From the NCBI GenBank assembly GCA_020850535.1, contig JADZEM010000123.1:62001-126000 (forward strand): a DNA stretch of 64,000 nt, in the 5' to 3' direction. Positions within the stretch are counted from its first letter, which is position 1. Every line of letters starts with the position of its first letter. The translations under genes and the position numbers were made by a program. Of this stretch, positions 33,847 to 41,620 are shown in pieces. The stretch comes from Chloroflexota bacterium. Its GTDB lineage: Bacteria; Chloroflexota; UBA6077; JACCZL01. The notes beneath the pieces were generated by a model. It was not told the DNA's origin. It saw only the letters and a program-made list of their open reading frames with translations, and did not search any database.

Positions 33847-34727
33847 CGCAGATAGTCCAGCAGGCTAGGCTGGATCGCCCTTCCCGAAACTTCAAGCGAG
33901 GCTTTGTAGACGGTCTCCTGTACGGAGAACTTGCTGACGGCCTCCACGAGGTCGGCGTCTTCAGACTTGGACCGCAGATCCTGCAAGTTCACCTGCAGCA
34001 GCTCGTGGCGGCCCTGGGCGGCCTCCAGGCGGTTGGTCTTCGCGCCGATCTCCGCGCGCGCCGACATGAGCGTCTGCAGCGCGTTGTCGATGGCCGTGAG
34101 GTCCGCCCCGCCGACCGTCGCCGAGTCGCCAGCGTTCAGATGGTTCTTCAGGTCGAAGAGGGCCGTGATCGCCGGGCCGAGCGTGGCCTGGCCGGGCGTG
34201 TTGATGGTCACGTAGGCGTTGAGGTCGTACTCCCGCTCCATGGTGCCGGTGTCGCCGACGTAGGTGAAGCCGGGGGTGGTCCCCGAGGCCTGGAACGGGT
34301 CAGCGTTGATCAACTCACCAGCGAAGAGCCGCTGGCCGCGCAGCGAGGCGTTGCCCGTGACGATCATCTGCTTGAGCAGGTGATCGACTTCGGAGCCGAT
34401 GGTAGCCATGTCAGCCTGGGTCAGCGTGCCGTTCGCACCCTCGACGGCCAGCTCGCGCGCCCGCTGGAGCAGGTCGCCGGCCTCAGAGAGGGCGTCGTCT
34501 GTGGCGTTGAGCCAGGTGGTGGACGAGTCGATGGTGCGGAGGTACGCTTCGCCAGCGGCGATGTCGCCGTTGTACGTCAGCGTCCGCGCCACCGCCGCCG
34601 GATCGTCAGATGGGCGCGAGAGCTTCTTGCCTGTCGAGATCTCGTTGTGCAGCGACTCCAGCCGGTCCAGGTTGTTGCGAAGATTCCTGATGCTGGTGTC
34701 GGACACCATACCGTGGGTGATTCGCAT
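33843..34727 (-). CDS. flgL: Hook-filament junction protein FlgL
   Basis: Flagellin-like junction protein of 294 residues. The N-terminal coiled segment (MRITHGMVSDTSIRNLRNNL, LHNEISTGKKLSRPSDDPAA) and C-terminal helices (IGAKTNRLEAAQGRHELLQV, VSKFSVQETVYKASLEVSGR) are the usual FlgL ends. It is between flgK (30-bp gap) and fliW in the same direction. Confidence 0.93.
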   Translation of the reverse strand: MRITHGMVSDTSIRNLRNNLDRLESLHNEISTGKKLSRPSDDPAAVARTLTYNGDIAAGEAYLRTIDSSTTWLNATDDALSEAGDLLQRARELAVEGANGTLTQADMATIGSEVDHLLKQMIVTGNASLRGQRLFAGELINADPFQASGTTPGFTYVGDTGTMEREYDLNAYVTINTPGQATLGPAITALFDLKNHLNAGDSATVGGADLTAIDNALQTLMSARAEIGAKTNRLEAAQGRHELLQVNLQDLRSKSEDADLVEAVSKFSVQETVYKASLEVSGRAIQPSLLDYLR

Positions 34728-34758
34728 CCGTGCGTGCCTCCTATCCTTGTCCCGACAC

Positions 34759-36177
34759 CTAGCGACCGACGATGCCCGTCGCGTTGATCAGCTTGTCGAG
34801 CAGCTCGTCGTAGGCGGTCATGACGCGGGCAGCCGCTTCGTATGCCCGCTGGTAGCGCAGCAGGTTGGTCGCCTCCTCGTCCAGCGAGACGCCGGTCAGG
34901 GACTGGCGGCGGCGCGAGAGCAGGTCCACCAGGGCCTGCTGCGTGTCCGTCTGGTTGGAGGCGCTCTGAGAGTCCGTGCCCAGGCCGGCAACCAGGGCGT
35001 TGTACGCCGATTCCGAGGTGGAGGTGCCAACGGCCAGCGGCGGCGACATCGACGAGCGCAGCGCCACGAGGTCGAGGATGGTCTCGTTGTTGCCCGTCGC
35101 GCCGGCGGTGTCCGAGGCCGCGATCAGCTTCGGGTCTGCCATGATGGCGGCGTTGACCGTGATGGTCGCCGCGTTCGTGCCCGTGAAGAAGGCCACGCCC
35201 GCGTTGCCGTTCTGATCGAAGCCGGTGGCGTGGACCGTGTTGACCGCCGAGATCAGGTTGGCGGCGATGGTGTCCAGCTGTGACTGGTAGCTGGGCACGT
35301 TGGTGTCGCGGGCGGTCAGCTTGCCGGAGATCTCAGCCGTGCCAAGCGTCGCGGCAGGGCCGCCGCTGCCGTAGGTGATGTCCACGTAGTTGCCGTTGCC
35401 GGCGTTCGGCACGGCGAAGAGGTCGGTCTTGCTGGTCGCAGCGTTGACCAGCACCTGCGCGCCCATCAGGACGTTCATCGAGCCGTCGGCGTTCTCGCTG
35501 ACGGTCACGTTCACCAGCTCCGAGAGCCGATCGACCAGGAGATCACGGCGGTCGCGGAAGTCGTTCGCGGTCTGGCCGGTCACTTCGACCTGGACGATGT
35601 TCTGGTTGAGCTGGAGGATCTGGGAGGTGATGTCGTTGATCTTGGTGATGTCGTTCTGGATCTCGCCGTCGAGGACTCCGCGGATGCCCGCGAGCTGGGT
35701 GGCGGTGCGGTTGAACGCATCGGTCAGCGAGATCGCCTGCTGCACCACCGCGGTGCGGACCGGCAGATCGCTGGGATCGCTTGCCAGCTCGTTGAGCACC
35801 TTGTAGTACTCGTTGAAGAGGTTGTTCAGGCCGACGCCTTGCGGCTCGTCCAGCGTGACTTCGACCTGTTCCAGCGCATCCTGGCGGGCCTGGGCGTTCT
35901 TGAGGCCGCCCAGCTCAGTGCGGTACTGGTTGTCCAGAAACTGGTTGCGCGCCCGGGTGACGTCCGCGGCGATGACGCCGGTGCCAAGCTGGCCGGCGGT
36001 CGCAGGACGGTTCATGCCCGGCGCGGTGTACGGTTCGGTGGTGACCAGTTGGACGTTCTGTCGGCTGTAGCCCTCGGTGTTCGCGTTGGCGACGTTGTGG
36101 TTGGTGACGTCGAGGCCCATCTGCTGAGCCTGCAACGCGCGAAGGGCGAGGTCGAGCCCAAAGAATGCGCTGGACAT
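34759..36177 (-). CDS. flgK: Hook-associated protein FlgK
   Basis: Junction protein of 472 residues. The N-terminus ('FFGLDLALRALQAQQMGLDV', NHNVANANTEGYSRQ) is the rod-type flagellar signature, and the C-terminus ends with GVSLDEEATNLLRYQRAYEA and AARVMTAYDELLDKLINATG. The middle is a variable beta region. A GGAGG lies upstream of the ATG. Order flgN-flgK-flgL is the standard one. Confidence 0.95.
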   Translation of the reverse strand: MSSAFFGLDLALRALQAQQMGLDVTNHNVANANTEGYSRQNVQLVTTEPYTAPGMNRPATAGQLGTGVIAADVTRARNQFLDNQYRTELGGLKNAQARQDALEQVEVTLDEPQGVGLNNLFNEYYKVLNELASDPSDLPVRTAVVQQAISLTDAFNRTATQLAGIRGVLDGEIQNDITKINDITSQILQLNQNIVQVEVTGQTANDFRDRRDLLVDRLSELVNVTVSENADGSMNVLMGAQVLVNAATSKTDLFAVPNAGNGNYVDITYGSGGPAATLGTAEISGKLTARDTNVPSYQSQLDTIAANLISAVNTVHATGFDQNGNAGVAFFTGTNAATITVNAAIMADPKLIAASDTAGATGNNETILDLVALRSSMSPPLAVGTSTSESAYNALVAGLGTDSQSASNQTDTQQALVDLLSRRRQSLTGVSLDEEATNLLRYQRAYEAAARVMTAYDELLDKLINATGIVGR

Positions 36178-36203
36178 GGAGCCTCCTTGCTACGTCGTCT
36201 GCG

Positions 36204-36794
36204 CTAGTGCGCGGGCGACTCCGGCGTCCCATCCTGATCCGACTGTGCTGGCCGCTGGCCGCGCAGCTCGGTGGACGCCGGGTTGGTGAAGCCAGCGTAT
36301 CCACGCCGGGCCGCCAGCTGGCGGCGAGCCTTCACCGGGTCATAGATGCTGTCAGCGCCACTGCGGCGCTCGACGATCCTCCGTGTACGATGGGCGACAT
36401 CGATGGCGGCGCTCAGCAGCTCGGCGTTGCGCGCGCCCTGCTCGCGCAGCTCGCGGACGAGCCGGGCGATCTTGGTGAGCATCTGGCCCAGCCGCACGCG
36501 CTCCGACGGGGCGATGTCGGCCGCCTGGAGGACGGACCGCAGCCCCTGCACGCCGAGCTCGGCTTCGAGATCGTTCTGGATGACCTGCCGACGCCCTTCG
36601 AGCAGGGCGATCCGGGCGCTGCTCTCCTCGATGACCGTGGTGGTGACGACGATGGCGCCCAGGTCGCCGGTCACGACCACCTGGCGCTGCTCGCGCTGGG
36701 CCTGCTGCAGGCGTTCGAGCGCCGGCATCAGGGGGGTCAGGACCGCTTCCAGCTCGGCAAGCCGGAAGGCTGCGCCGCCCGTCTCGGTGGCCAT
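36204..36794 (-). CDS. flgN: FlgN-like export chaperone
   Basis: Helical protein of 196 residues between flgM and flgK, the position of the FlgN chaperone that delivers FlgK and FlgL to the export gate. The sequence is mostly long helices with Leu and Gln heptads ('MPALERLQQAQREQRQVVVT', 'LTKIARLVRELREQGARNAE'). The C-terminal tail (ARRGYAGF) is typical of FlgN proteins in Firmicutes. The start at 36794 follows the flgM stop by 1 bp; upstream in-frame codons lie inside flgM. Confidence 0.8.
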   Translation of the reverse strand: MATETGGAAFRLAELEAVLTPLMPALERLQQAQREQRQVVVTGDLGAIVVTTTVIEESSARIALLEGRRQVIQNDLEAELGVQGLRSVLQAADIAPSERVRLGQMLTKIARLVRELREQGARNAELLSAAIDVAHRTRRIVERRSGADSIYDPVKARRQLAARRGYAGFTNPASTELRGQRPAQSDQDGTPESPAH

Positions 36795-36795
36795 C

Positions 36796-37107
36796 CTAGA
36801 CGTCCGAGCCTTCGAGCAGCTTGCGCGCGAGCATCTGCGGCGAGACGGAGTACGTCCCATCCTCGATGCGCTTCTTGATATCGGCAACCCGCTCCGCACG
36901 AACCTCCGGAGCCTCGTCAACTGCCTGCCGCGCACGTGCCAGCTCGCGGGAGCGATCGGAGATCTCCACCGTGTCCGAGGCCGGGCGCACGCGCTCGGCG
37001 TCTGCCTTCGGGGCGGTCTCCTGTGCGAGTCGCTCAGCCCGGCGGGCAGCCAGGTGGCTGTTGACCGCTGGGTCGTTCTGGCGCTGATTGATCCGTTCGA
37101 TGTCCAT
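36796..37107 (-). CDS. flgM: Anti-sigma factor FlgM
   Basis: A 103-residue protein with the FlgM C-terminal sigma-28 binding region: DTVEISDRSRELARARQAVD, then RAERVADIKKRIEDGTYSVS and MLARKLLEGSDV. It holds FliA inactive until hook completion. The gene precedes flgN, K and L. A sigma-28-like -10 (GCCGATGA) lies about 85 bp upstream. Confidence 0.9.
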   Translation of the reverse strand: MDIERINQRQNDPAVNSHLAARRAERLAQETAPKADAERVRPASDTVEISDRSRELARARQAVDEAPEVRAERVADIKKRIEDGTYSVSPQMLARKLLEGSDV

Positions 37108-37187
37108 GTGGGTCTTCCCCTTACGGGTACATCCTTGTCTGAGTCAGATCCCCTCGCGGGTGCATCCTGCAGTTATCCTCACTCAGA

Positions 37188-37195
37188 TCATCGGC
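37188..37195 (-). promoter_or_regulatory. Candidate sigma-28 -10 box upstream of flgM
   Basis: The minus strand reads GCCGATGA, one base off the FliA consensus -10 GCCGATAA, in the 168-bp gap upstream of flgM. No clear TAAA -35 was found at the right spacing. Confidence 0.25.
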
Positions 37196-37275
37196 GGGTT
37201 GCGCGGCGTGAATAGGGTCCGGAGGTACTATTTGGGCTAGTCGCCAGTCCCGAATGGGTCAGTACTTTCGTTCGT

Positions 37276-38061
37276 CTATGACCGCCGCAGGTTGTTGGCG
37301 TCCTGCAGCATCTCATCGACCGTCTTCATGGCCCGCACGTTCAGCTCGTAGGCGCGCTGGGCCTGCACGACCCGCAGATACTCTTCTCGTGGATCGATGT
37401 TTGACGACTCGATGATCCCGCTCACCAGCACGCCGACGCCGGGGTCGCCGGCCTGGCCCTCGAGCGGCAGGCCGGAGGCGGTAGACGGGAGCAAGAGGTT
37501 CTGCCCGATCTGGAGCAGCCCCTCGGGGTTCTCGAAGCGGACGATCTTGAGCTTGCCGACGTTCTGTCGGATGCCCTCCGTCGAGACGGCGAGAACCGAG
37601 CCGTCCGGCTGGATCTCGACGGAGGCACTGTCCAGCGGCACGCGAACCTCGGGGGAGAGGGCGGAGCCAGTGACGGTCATCAGGCGGCCTTCGCTGTCCA
37701 TGTGGAGCGAGCCGCCGCGCGTGTAGGCGTTCTGCCCGTTCGGCATGGTGACTTCGAAGAAGCCGTCGCCGTCAATGGCGACGTCCAGCGGCTCACCCGT
37801 CGCCATGAACATGCCCTGGCTCAGGTTCTGGAGGTTGGCGGCGACGGTCACGCCCCGGCCGCTCTCACGGGCGTCGGCCTGGACGTTGCCTTCGCCGTCC
37901 GCGACGCCCAGGTAGCGCAGCTCGGGGGCCAGCTCGATGAACGAGACGCGCTGGCTCTTGCTGCCGGGGATCTGCATCTTGGTGAGGTTGTCGGCAGCCA
38001 CGTCGAGCGCGCGCTGCTGCGCGAGCATCCCGGAGACGGCCGTTCGGAGCGATGACCACAT
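37276..38061 (-). CDS. flgG: Flagellar rod/hook-basal protein, FlgG type
   Basis: Rod protein of 261 residues with the N-terminal motif SLRTAVSGMLAQQRALDVAA (degenerate DNLTKMQIPG in place of NNLANVNTPG), central 'PLDVAIDGDGFFEV' and the C-terminal SGIIESSNIDPREEYLRVVQ, AQRAYELNVRAMKTVDEML. The SNVDPV-like and AQRAYE ends fit FlgG or FlgF. I call the second gene in the pair FlgG because it follows a FlgF-like gene, but the two could be swapped. Confidence 0.8.
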   Translation of the reverse strand: MWSSLRTAVSGMLAQQRALDVAADNLTKMQIPGSKSQRVSFIELAPELRYLGVADGEGNVQADARESGRGVTVAANLQNLSQGMFMATGEPLDVAIDGDGFFEVTMPNGQNAYTRGGSLHMDSEGRLMTVTGSALSPEVRVPLDSASVEIQPDGSVLAVSTEGIRQNVGKLKIVRFENPEGLLQIGQNLLLPSTASGLPLEGQAGDPGVGVLVSGIIESSNIDPREEYLRVVQAQRAYELNVRAMKTVDEMLQDANNLRRS

Positions 38062-38090
38062 AGCGTTGCTGCCTCCTTGCGCGCTTCCCG

Positions 38091-38852
38091 CTAGACCGGC
38101 TTCGCGATCTCGTTGACGGCCCGCCCGAGAAGCTCGTCCTGGTACTGCATGAGCCGCTGCCCGGCCTGGTAGGCCCGCTGCAGCTCGAGCATGGTGGTCT
38201 GCGCGCCGGCCATGTCCACGTTTGAGACTTCGATGAAGTTCTGGTGAACGGCCGAGGCGGCAGACGGCGTGGGCTGATCGCCGTCGATGCGCGGCGCGAA
38301 CTGGTTGCTGCCGACCTTCTTGAGCGGCTGATCCAGGCTGAACTCGACCATCGCAAGCTGACCGATCACCTGTCCCTCGACGCGCATCGCGCCGGTCGTG
38401 TCCACGGTCAGCCGGCCGCCGGGAATGGTGATCGGGTTGCCGTCCGTGCCCAGCACGAGGTGGCCTTCGCTGGTGGTCAGGCGACCGCTGGCATCCCGCG
38501 TGAAGCCACCGTCGCGGGTGTAGCGGATGCCGTCCGGGGCGCGGACGGTGAAGAAGCCCGGCCCCTCAATCGCCATGTCGAGGGCGCGGCCGGTATCCTG
38601 GAGCGCCCCCTGCGTGAAGTCGATCATCGGCTCTTCGGCGATGGACGCCATGCCCAGCTCGCCAAGCTGCGAGTTGCCAGGCGGCGCGACGACACCGTTC
38701 TGGAGGACCATCACCTCGTCGAACGTCGAAAGCCCGGAGCGGTCCTGCTTGAAGCCGACCGTCTGCGCGTTCGCCAGGTTGTTGGTCACGAACTCCATGC
38801 GCCGCATCGAGGCAAGCATCCCCGAGGCGGCCGTGTACAGTCCCCGAATCAC
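38091..38852 (-). CDS. flgF: Flagellar rod protein, FlgF type
   Basis: Rod protein of 253 residues: MIRGLYTAASGMLASMRRME, NNLANAQTVGFKQD, 'DMAIEGPGFFTVRAPDGIRY' and C-terminal VHQNFIEVSNVDMAGAQTTM, LELQRAYQAGQRLMQYQDEL. The VSNVDMA end is FlgF/FlgG-like. The gene lies upstream of the FlgG-type gene with a 29-bp gap. Neither flgH nor flgI follows, in keeping with a cell lacking an outer membrane. Confidence 0.85.
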   Translation of the reverse strand: MIRGLYTAASGMLASMRRMEFVTNNLANAQTVGFKQDRSGLSTFDEVMVLQNGVVAPPGNSQLGELGMASIAEEPMIDFTQGALQDTGRALDMAIEGPGFFTVRAPDGIRYTRDGGFTRDASGRLTTSEGHLVLGTDGNPITIPGGRLTVDTTGAMRVEGQVIGQLAMVEFSLDQPLKKVGSNQFAPRIDGDQPTPSAASAVHQNFIEVSNVDMAGAQTTMLELQRAYQAGQRLMQYQDELLGRAVNEIAKPV

Positions 38853-38866
38853 CGATCTATCCTCTC

Positions 38867-39523
38867 TTATGCGCGGCGGGCGCCGGCCCGTCCGAGCGCG
38901 AAGCCGATCCCGCCAACGGCCAGCAGGGCCAGCAGGAGCAGCCCGCCGGTGCTCAGGCCGAGCGTGCCGGATGGCGTGCCAGGAGCGTTGCCGCCGGTGT
39001 TCGGCAGCACCTTCGGCTGGGGGGCGCCTGCGCCGCTCGGGTTCGCCATCGAGAACCGGCCGGCAATGGCGCGCTTCTCGCTGGGGGCGGCCGGCTGCGA
39101 GTCCTTGGCCTCGACGGTCAGGACGATGAGGTTCCAGTCCCGCTCGGGGATGCCTTCCTTCACGACGGTGTCGATCTTGGCGCGGCCGGCGTCATCCACC
39201 TGGAAGCCGACGAGGCGCTGGCGGTTGCCGCTGCCGTCGCTGATCCAGGCGTGGTACTCCTCGTTGTCCGCGAGCTTCTGGAGGTTGGCCGTCTCCAGGC
39301 GCAGCTCGGCCTCGCTGGTGATCATCTCACCGGTGGCGATGGCGTTCCGCGCGCCGAAGTTGGAGACACCGTCCAGATAGGTCAGCTGCAGCCTGATCGG
39401 CGTGCCGTTGGCCAGCACGGTGGGCGCCACCGTGCCCCAGGCCAGCACCAGCGACAGCAGTGCGGCCCCCGCCAAGAGCGCCAACCGGACACGCTCCCCC
39501 ACCCTGTTCCCTACACGAAGCAT
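38867..39523 (-). CDS. Surface protein with LPNTG sorting-type tail
   Basis: A 218-residue exported protein. An N-terminal signal peptide (about 12-37) leads to a beta-rich domain (about 38-150) with the repeating 'L.L...EEYHAWISDGSGNR' pattern. The C-terminus has LPNTGGN, then a hydrophobic helix of about 20 residues and a GRAGARRA tail: the tripartite arrangement of sortase or rhombosortase-like cell-wall anchors. GGAGG six nt before the ATG fixes the start. It lies between fliA and flgF on the same strand, so it may be a flagellar or cell-envelope protein. No sortase is in the window. Confidence 0.7.
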   Translation of the reverse strand: MLRVGNRVGERVRLALLAGAALLSLVLAWGTVAPTVLANGTPIRLQLTYLDGVSNFGARNAIATGEMITSEAELRLETANLQKLADNEEYHAWISDGSGNRQRLVGFQVDDAGRAKIDTVVKEGIPERDWNLIVLTVEAKDSQPAAPSEKRAIAGRFSMANPSGAGAPQPKVLPNTGGNAPGTPSGTLGLSTGGLLLLALLAVGGIGFALGRAGARRA

Positions 39524-39590
39524 CGATCCTCCTCGCGATCTCAGCGCCACAGCAACGGGAACGTGGCAGCGCGCGCGTGTGGGACGGCGC

Positions 39591-40379
39591 TCATGCCGCA
39601 ACCGGCTGGGCGATGTTCGCGCGCAGGGCGGCCCGCAGCTTGAAGACGGCCGCGGCATGCAGCTGGCTGACGCGCGATGTTGACACTCCCAGCACTTCGC
39701 TGATTTCCTTGAGCGTCAACTCCTCATAGTAGTACAGGTTTATGACCAACCGGTCGCGCTCGGAGAGGGCCTGGATGGCCTGCACGAGCGCCTCGTACAG
39801 CTGTTGCCGCTCGACTTGCATCTCCACGCCGGGGGTGTCCTCGTCGGCGATCTGTTCCAGCAGGGAGGGGCGGTCCCCCTCGCTGCCAGCGTCGCCGCCG
39901 GACGGGTTGCTGAGCGAGACGACGGAGAGACTGGCGTCCACCATCGCCTGATTCAGCTCCTCGTTGCTGATGCCCATGTGCCGAGCCAGCTCACGGTTCG
40001 TGGGCATGCGGCCATGCTGCTGCAGCAGCTCGTCGTAGGCGTGGTCGAGATCGCGCGCCCGCTTGGAGGCATCCCGCGAGAGCTGCTGGAGGCTCCGGAT
40101 CGCATCGAGGATCGCGCCCTTGATGCGGCGAATCGCGTAGGTCTCGAACTTGACGCCGACCGTCGGGTCGTAGCGGTCAACGGCCTGGATCAGCCCGACG
40201 GTGCCGTACCCGATGATGTCCTCGGAGCCAAGCACACCCGGCATGCTGACGGCCATCCGGCCGACAACGTACTTCACGAGCGGCGCGTACTGGACGATCA
40301 TGCGCTCACGAAGGGCCGAGTCCCGGGTGGCGCAGAAGGTTGTCCACAGCTCTTCGAGGTCAGCGGTTGTCTGCGTCAC
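39591..40379 (-). CDS. fliA: Flagellar sigma factor FliA (sigma-28)
   Basis: A 262-residue sigma-70 family factor of the FliA/WhiG type. Region 2 'YAPLVKYVVGRMAVSMPGVL', GSEDIIGYGTVGLIQAVDRY and VKFETYAIRRIKGAILDAIR; region 3 'GRMPTNRELARHMGISNEEL'; region 4 'LSERDRLVINLYYYEELTLK' and EISEVLGVSTSRVSQLH. It should read flagellar late promoters and be held by FlgM at 36796-37107. Confidence 0.94.
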   Translation of the reverse strand: MTQTTADLEELWTTFCATRDSALRERMIVQYAPLVKYVVGRMAVSMPGVLGSEDIIGYGTVGLIQAVDRYDPTVGVKFETYAIRRIKGAILDAIRSLQQLSRDASKRARDLDHAYDELLQQHGRMPTNRELARHMGISNEELNQAMVDASLSVVSLSNPSGGDAGSEGDRPSLLEQIADEDTPGVEMQVERQQLYEALVQAIQALSERDRLVINLYYYEELTLKEISEVLGVSTSRVSQLHAAAVFKLRAALRANIAQPVAA

Positions 40380-40382
40380 CGT

Positions 40383-40865
40383 TTACTCCTTTCCGCCAGG
40401 GCCAGCCGACTTTGCGGCGGTGGATGGCTGCTCGGCGGCGGGCTTCGGCGAGGCTGGCGCCTGCGGATCGAGGCCGGCGTTCGAGAGATACTCGCGAACG
40501 GCGCCTGAGCGCGCCATCGCGACGATCTGACTGTCGTTGAGGACCAGCCGCTTCTCGTCAGCGATGATGCCGACGGCCACGCGGGCCAGGACGGCCAGCA
40601 CCAGGCTGGCGCCGCCGGCGCTGAGGAGGGCCATCTCTGGCTCCACCCCGGACACCAGGCCCGAGACGTAGAGCGCGACGAAGATCAGCAAGATTGATGG
40701 ATAGAGAATCGAGGTCAGGCGCCACTTCAGCTCGTTGGGCCGCTGCGCCTTCTCCTGCATCTCGGCGAGCATCGCCTCGATATCGGTCGCACCGTCGCCG
40801 GCCATGGCCGCCTGGTCTGGCAGTCCCGCTGGATCGGTGCTCGGCATGCCGGTTTGTGTAGCCAT
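40383..40865 (-). CDS. Two-helix membrane protein in flagellar operon
   Basis: A 160-residue protein between the PilZ gene and fliA. A polar N-terminus (about 1-45) precedes two hydrophobic helices (about 53-71 and 77-99), then a cytosolic tail with DEKRLVLNDSQIVAMARSGA and a Pro/Ala-rich end. No named family was recognised. Its start overlaps the PilZ stop, so it is co-translated; a flagellar or signalling role is likely from context only. Confidence 0.65.
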   Translation of the reverse strand: MATQTGMPSTDPAGLPDQAAMAGDGATDIEAMLAEMQEKAQRPNELKWRLTSILYPSILLIFVALYVSGLVSGVEPEMALLSAGGASLVLAVLARVAVGIIADEKRLVLNDSQIVAMARSGAVREYLSNAGLDPQAPASPKPAAEQPSTAAKSAGPGGKE

Positions 40866-41620
40866 TACAGCAGACCTCGACGGCGGCGCTCACGCTGGAC
40901 GTCGAGCGCGAAGCGGATGATCCGCTCCTGCGCCGCGCGCGGCATGTCCAGGAAGGCGACGCCAATTTCGCATTCGAGTGTGGGTTCGATTCCGGTATCG
41001 ATCAGGCGCACCACCCGGGCGCGCAGGCTGAGCGGCGCGGACAGCTCCGGCAGTGCGATGACTTTCCCACTGAACGATGGTTGCGGCGTGGGCGGGACGA
41101 TCTCTCGCTCGCTACGTGGCAGCGCGAGGTCGATCTCCAGCTCGTCGCCGGGCTCCAGCAGCAGGTTGGCCCGCCCACGCAGGCCGCCGGCGCTCAGATC
41201 GCGAACGTCGATATGGAGCGGATGCTCCATCGCCTCGTCCAGATCGACGTGGTGGGTGGCCGAGCCGAGGTAGTAGGCCCAGGCTTCGGCCGAGACCGGC
41301 ACCCGCACGTAGGCGCGCTTCTGAATGCGCTCCAGGTCACGAACCGCCAGCCCGTAGAGCGGCTCCGGGTCCAGCCGGGCGAAGGCCACCTTCGCGTGGA
41401 TCTGGTAGGCCGCGTCCATGTAGCGCCAGGTGTGGCAGGTGACCTCTTCGCCCGGCTCGACTTGCACGCGCGGCGCGGCTGGGGGCGCGCCCTCGACCCA
41501 GACGGTCTGCTGGTCCACCCGATGCACCAGCGTGCGGTACCAGCGGCGGGCGTCGGCCGGGCCCGTCCCGAGGATCACGGGCTGACCGGCTTCGAAGGGA
41601 AGGGCTACGGTCCCGTTCAC
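40865..41620 (-). CDS. PilZ-domain flagellar brake-like protein (YcgR type)
   Basis: A 251-residue protein. An N-terminal YcgR-like beta domain (about 5-105) precedes a PilZ domain (about 110-240). The c-di-GMP binding motif QKRAYVRVPV holds the Arg-x3-Arg, and DVRDLSAGGLRG holds the D/N-x-S-x2-G. Both residues sets are intact. Family members slow flagellar rotation or change its bias when c-di-GMP is high. It overlaps flhA and the following orf by 1-4 bp. Confidence 0.88.
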   Translation of the reverse strand: MNGTVALPFEAGQPVILGTGPADARRWYRTLVHRVDQQTVWVEGAPPAAPRVQVEPGEEVTCHTWRYMDAAYQIHAKVAFARLDPEPLYGLAVRDLERIQKRAYVRVPVSAEAWAYYLGSATHHVDLDEAMEHPLHIDVRDLSAGGLRGRANLLLEPGDELEIDLALPRSEREIVPPTPQPSFSGKVIALPELSAPLSLRARVVRLIDTGIEPTLECEIGVAFLDMPRAAQERIIRFALDVQRERRRRGLL

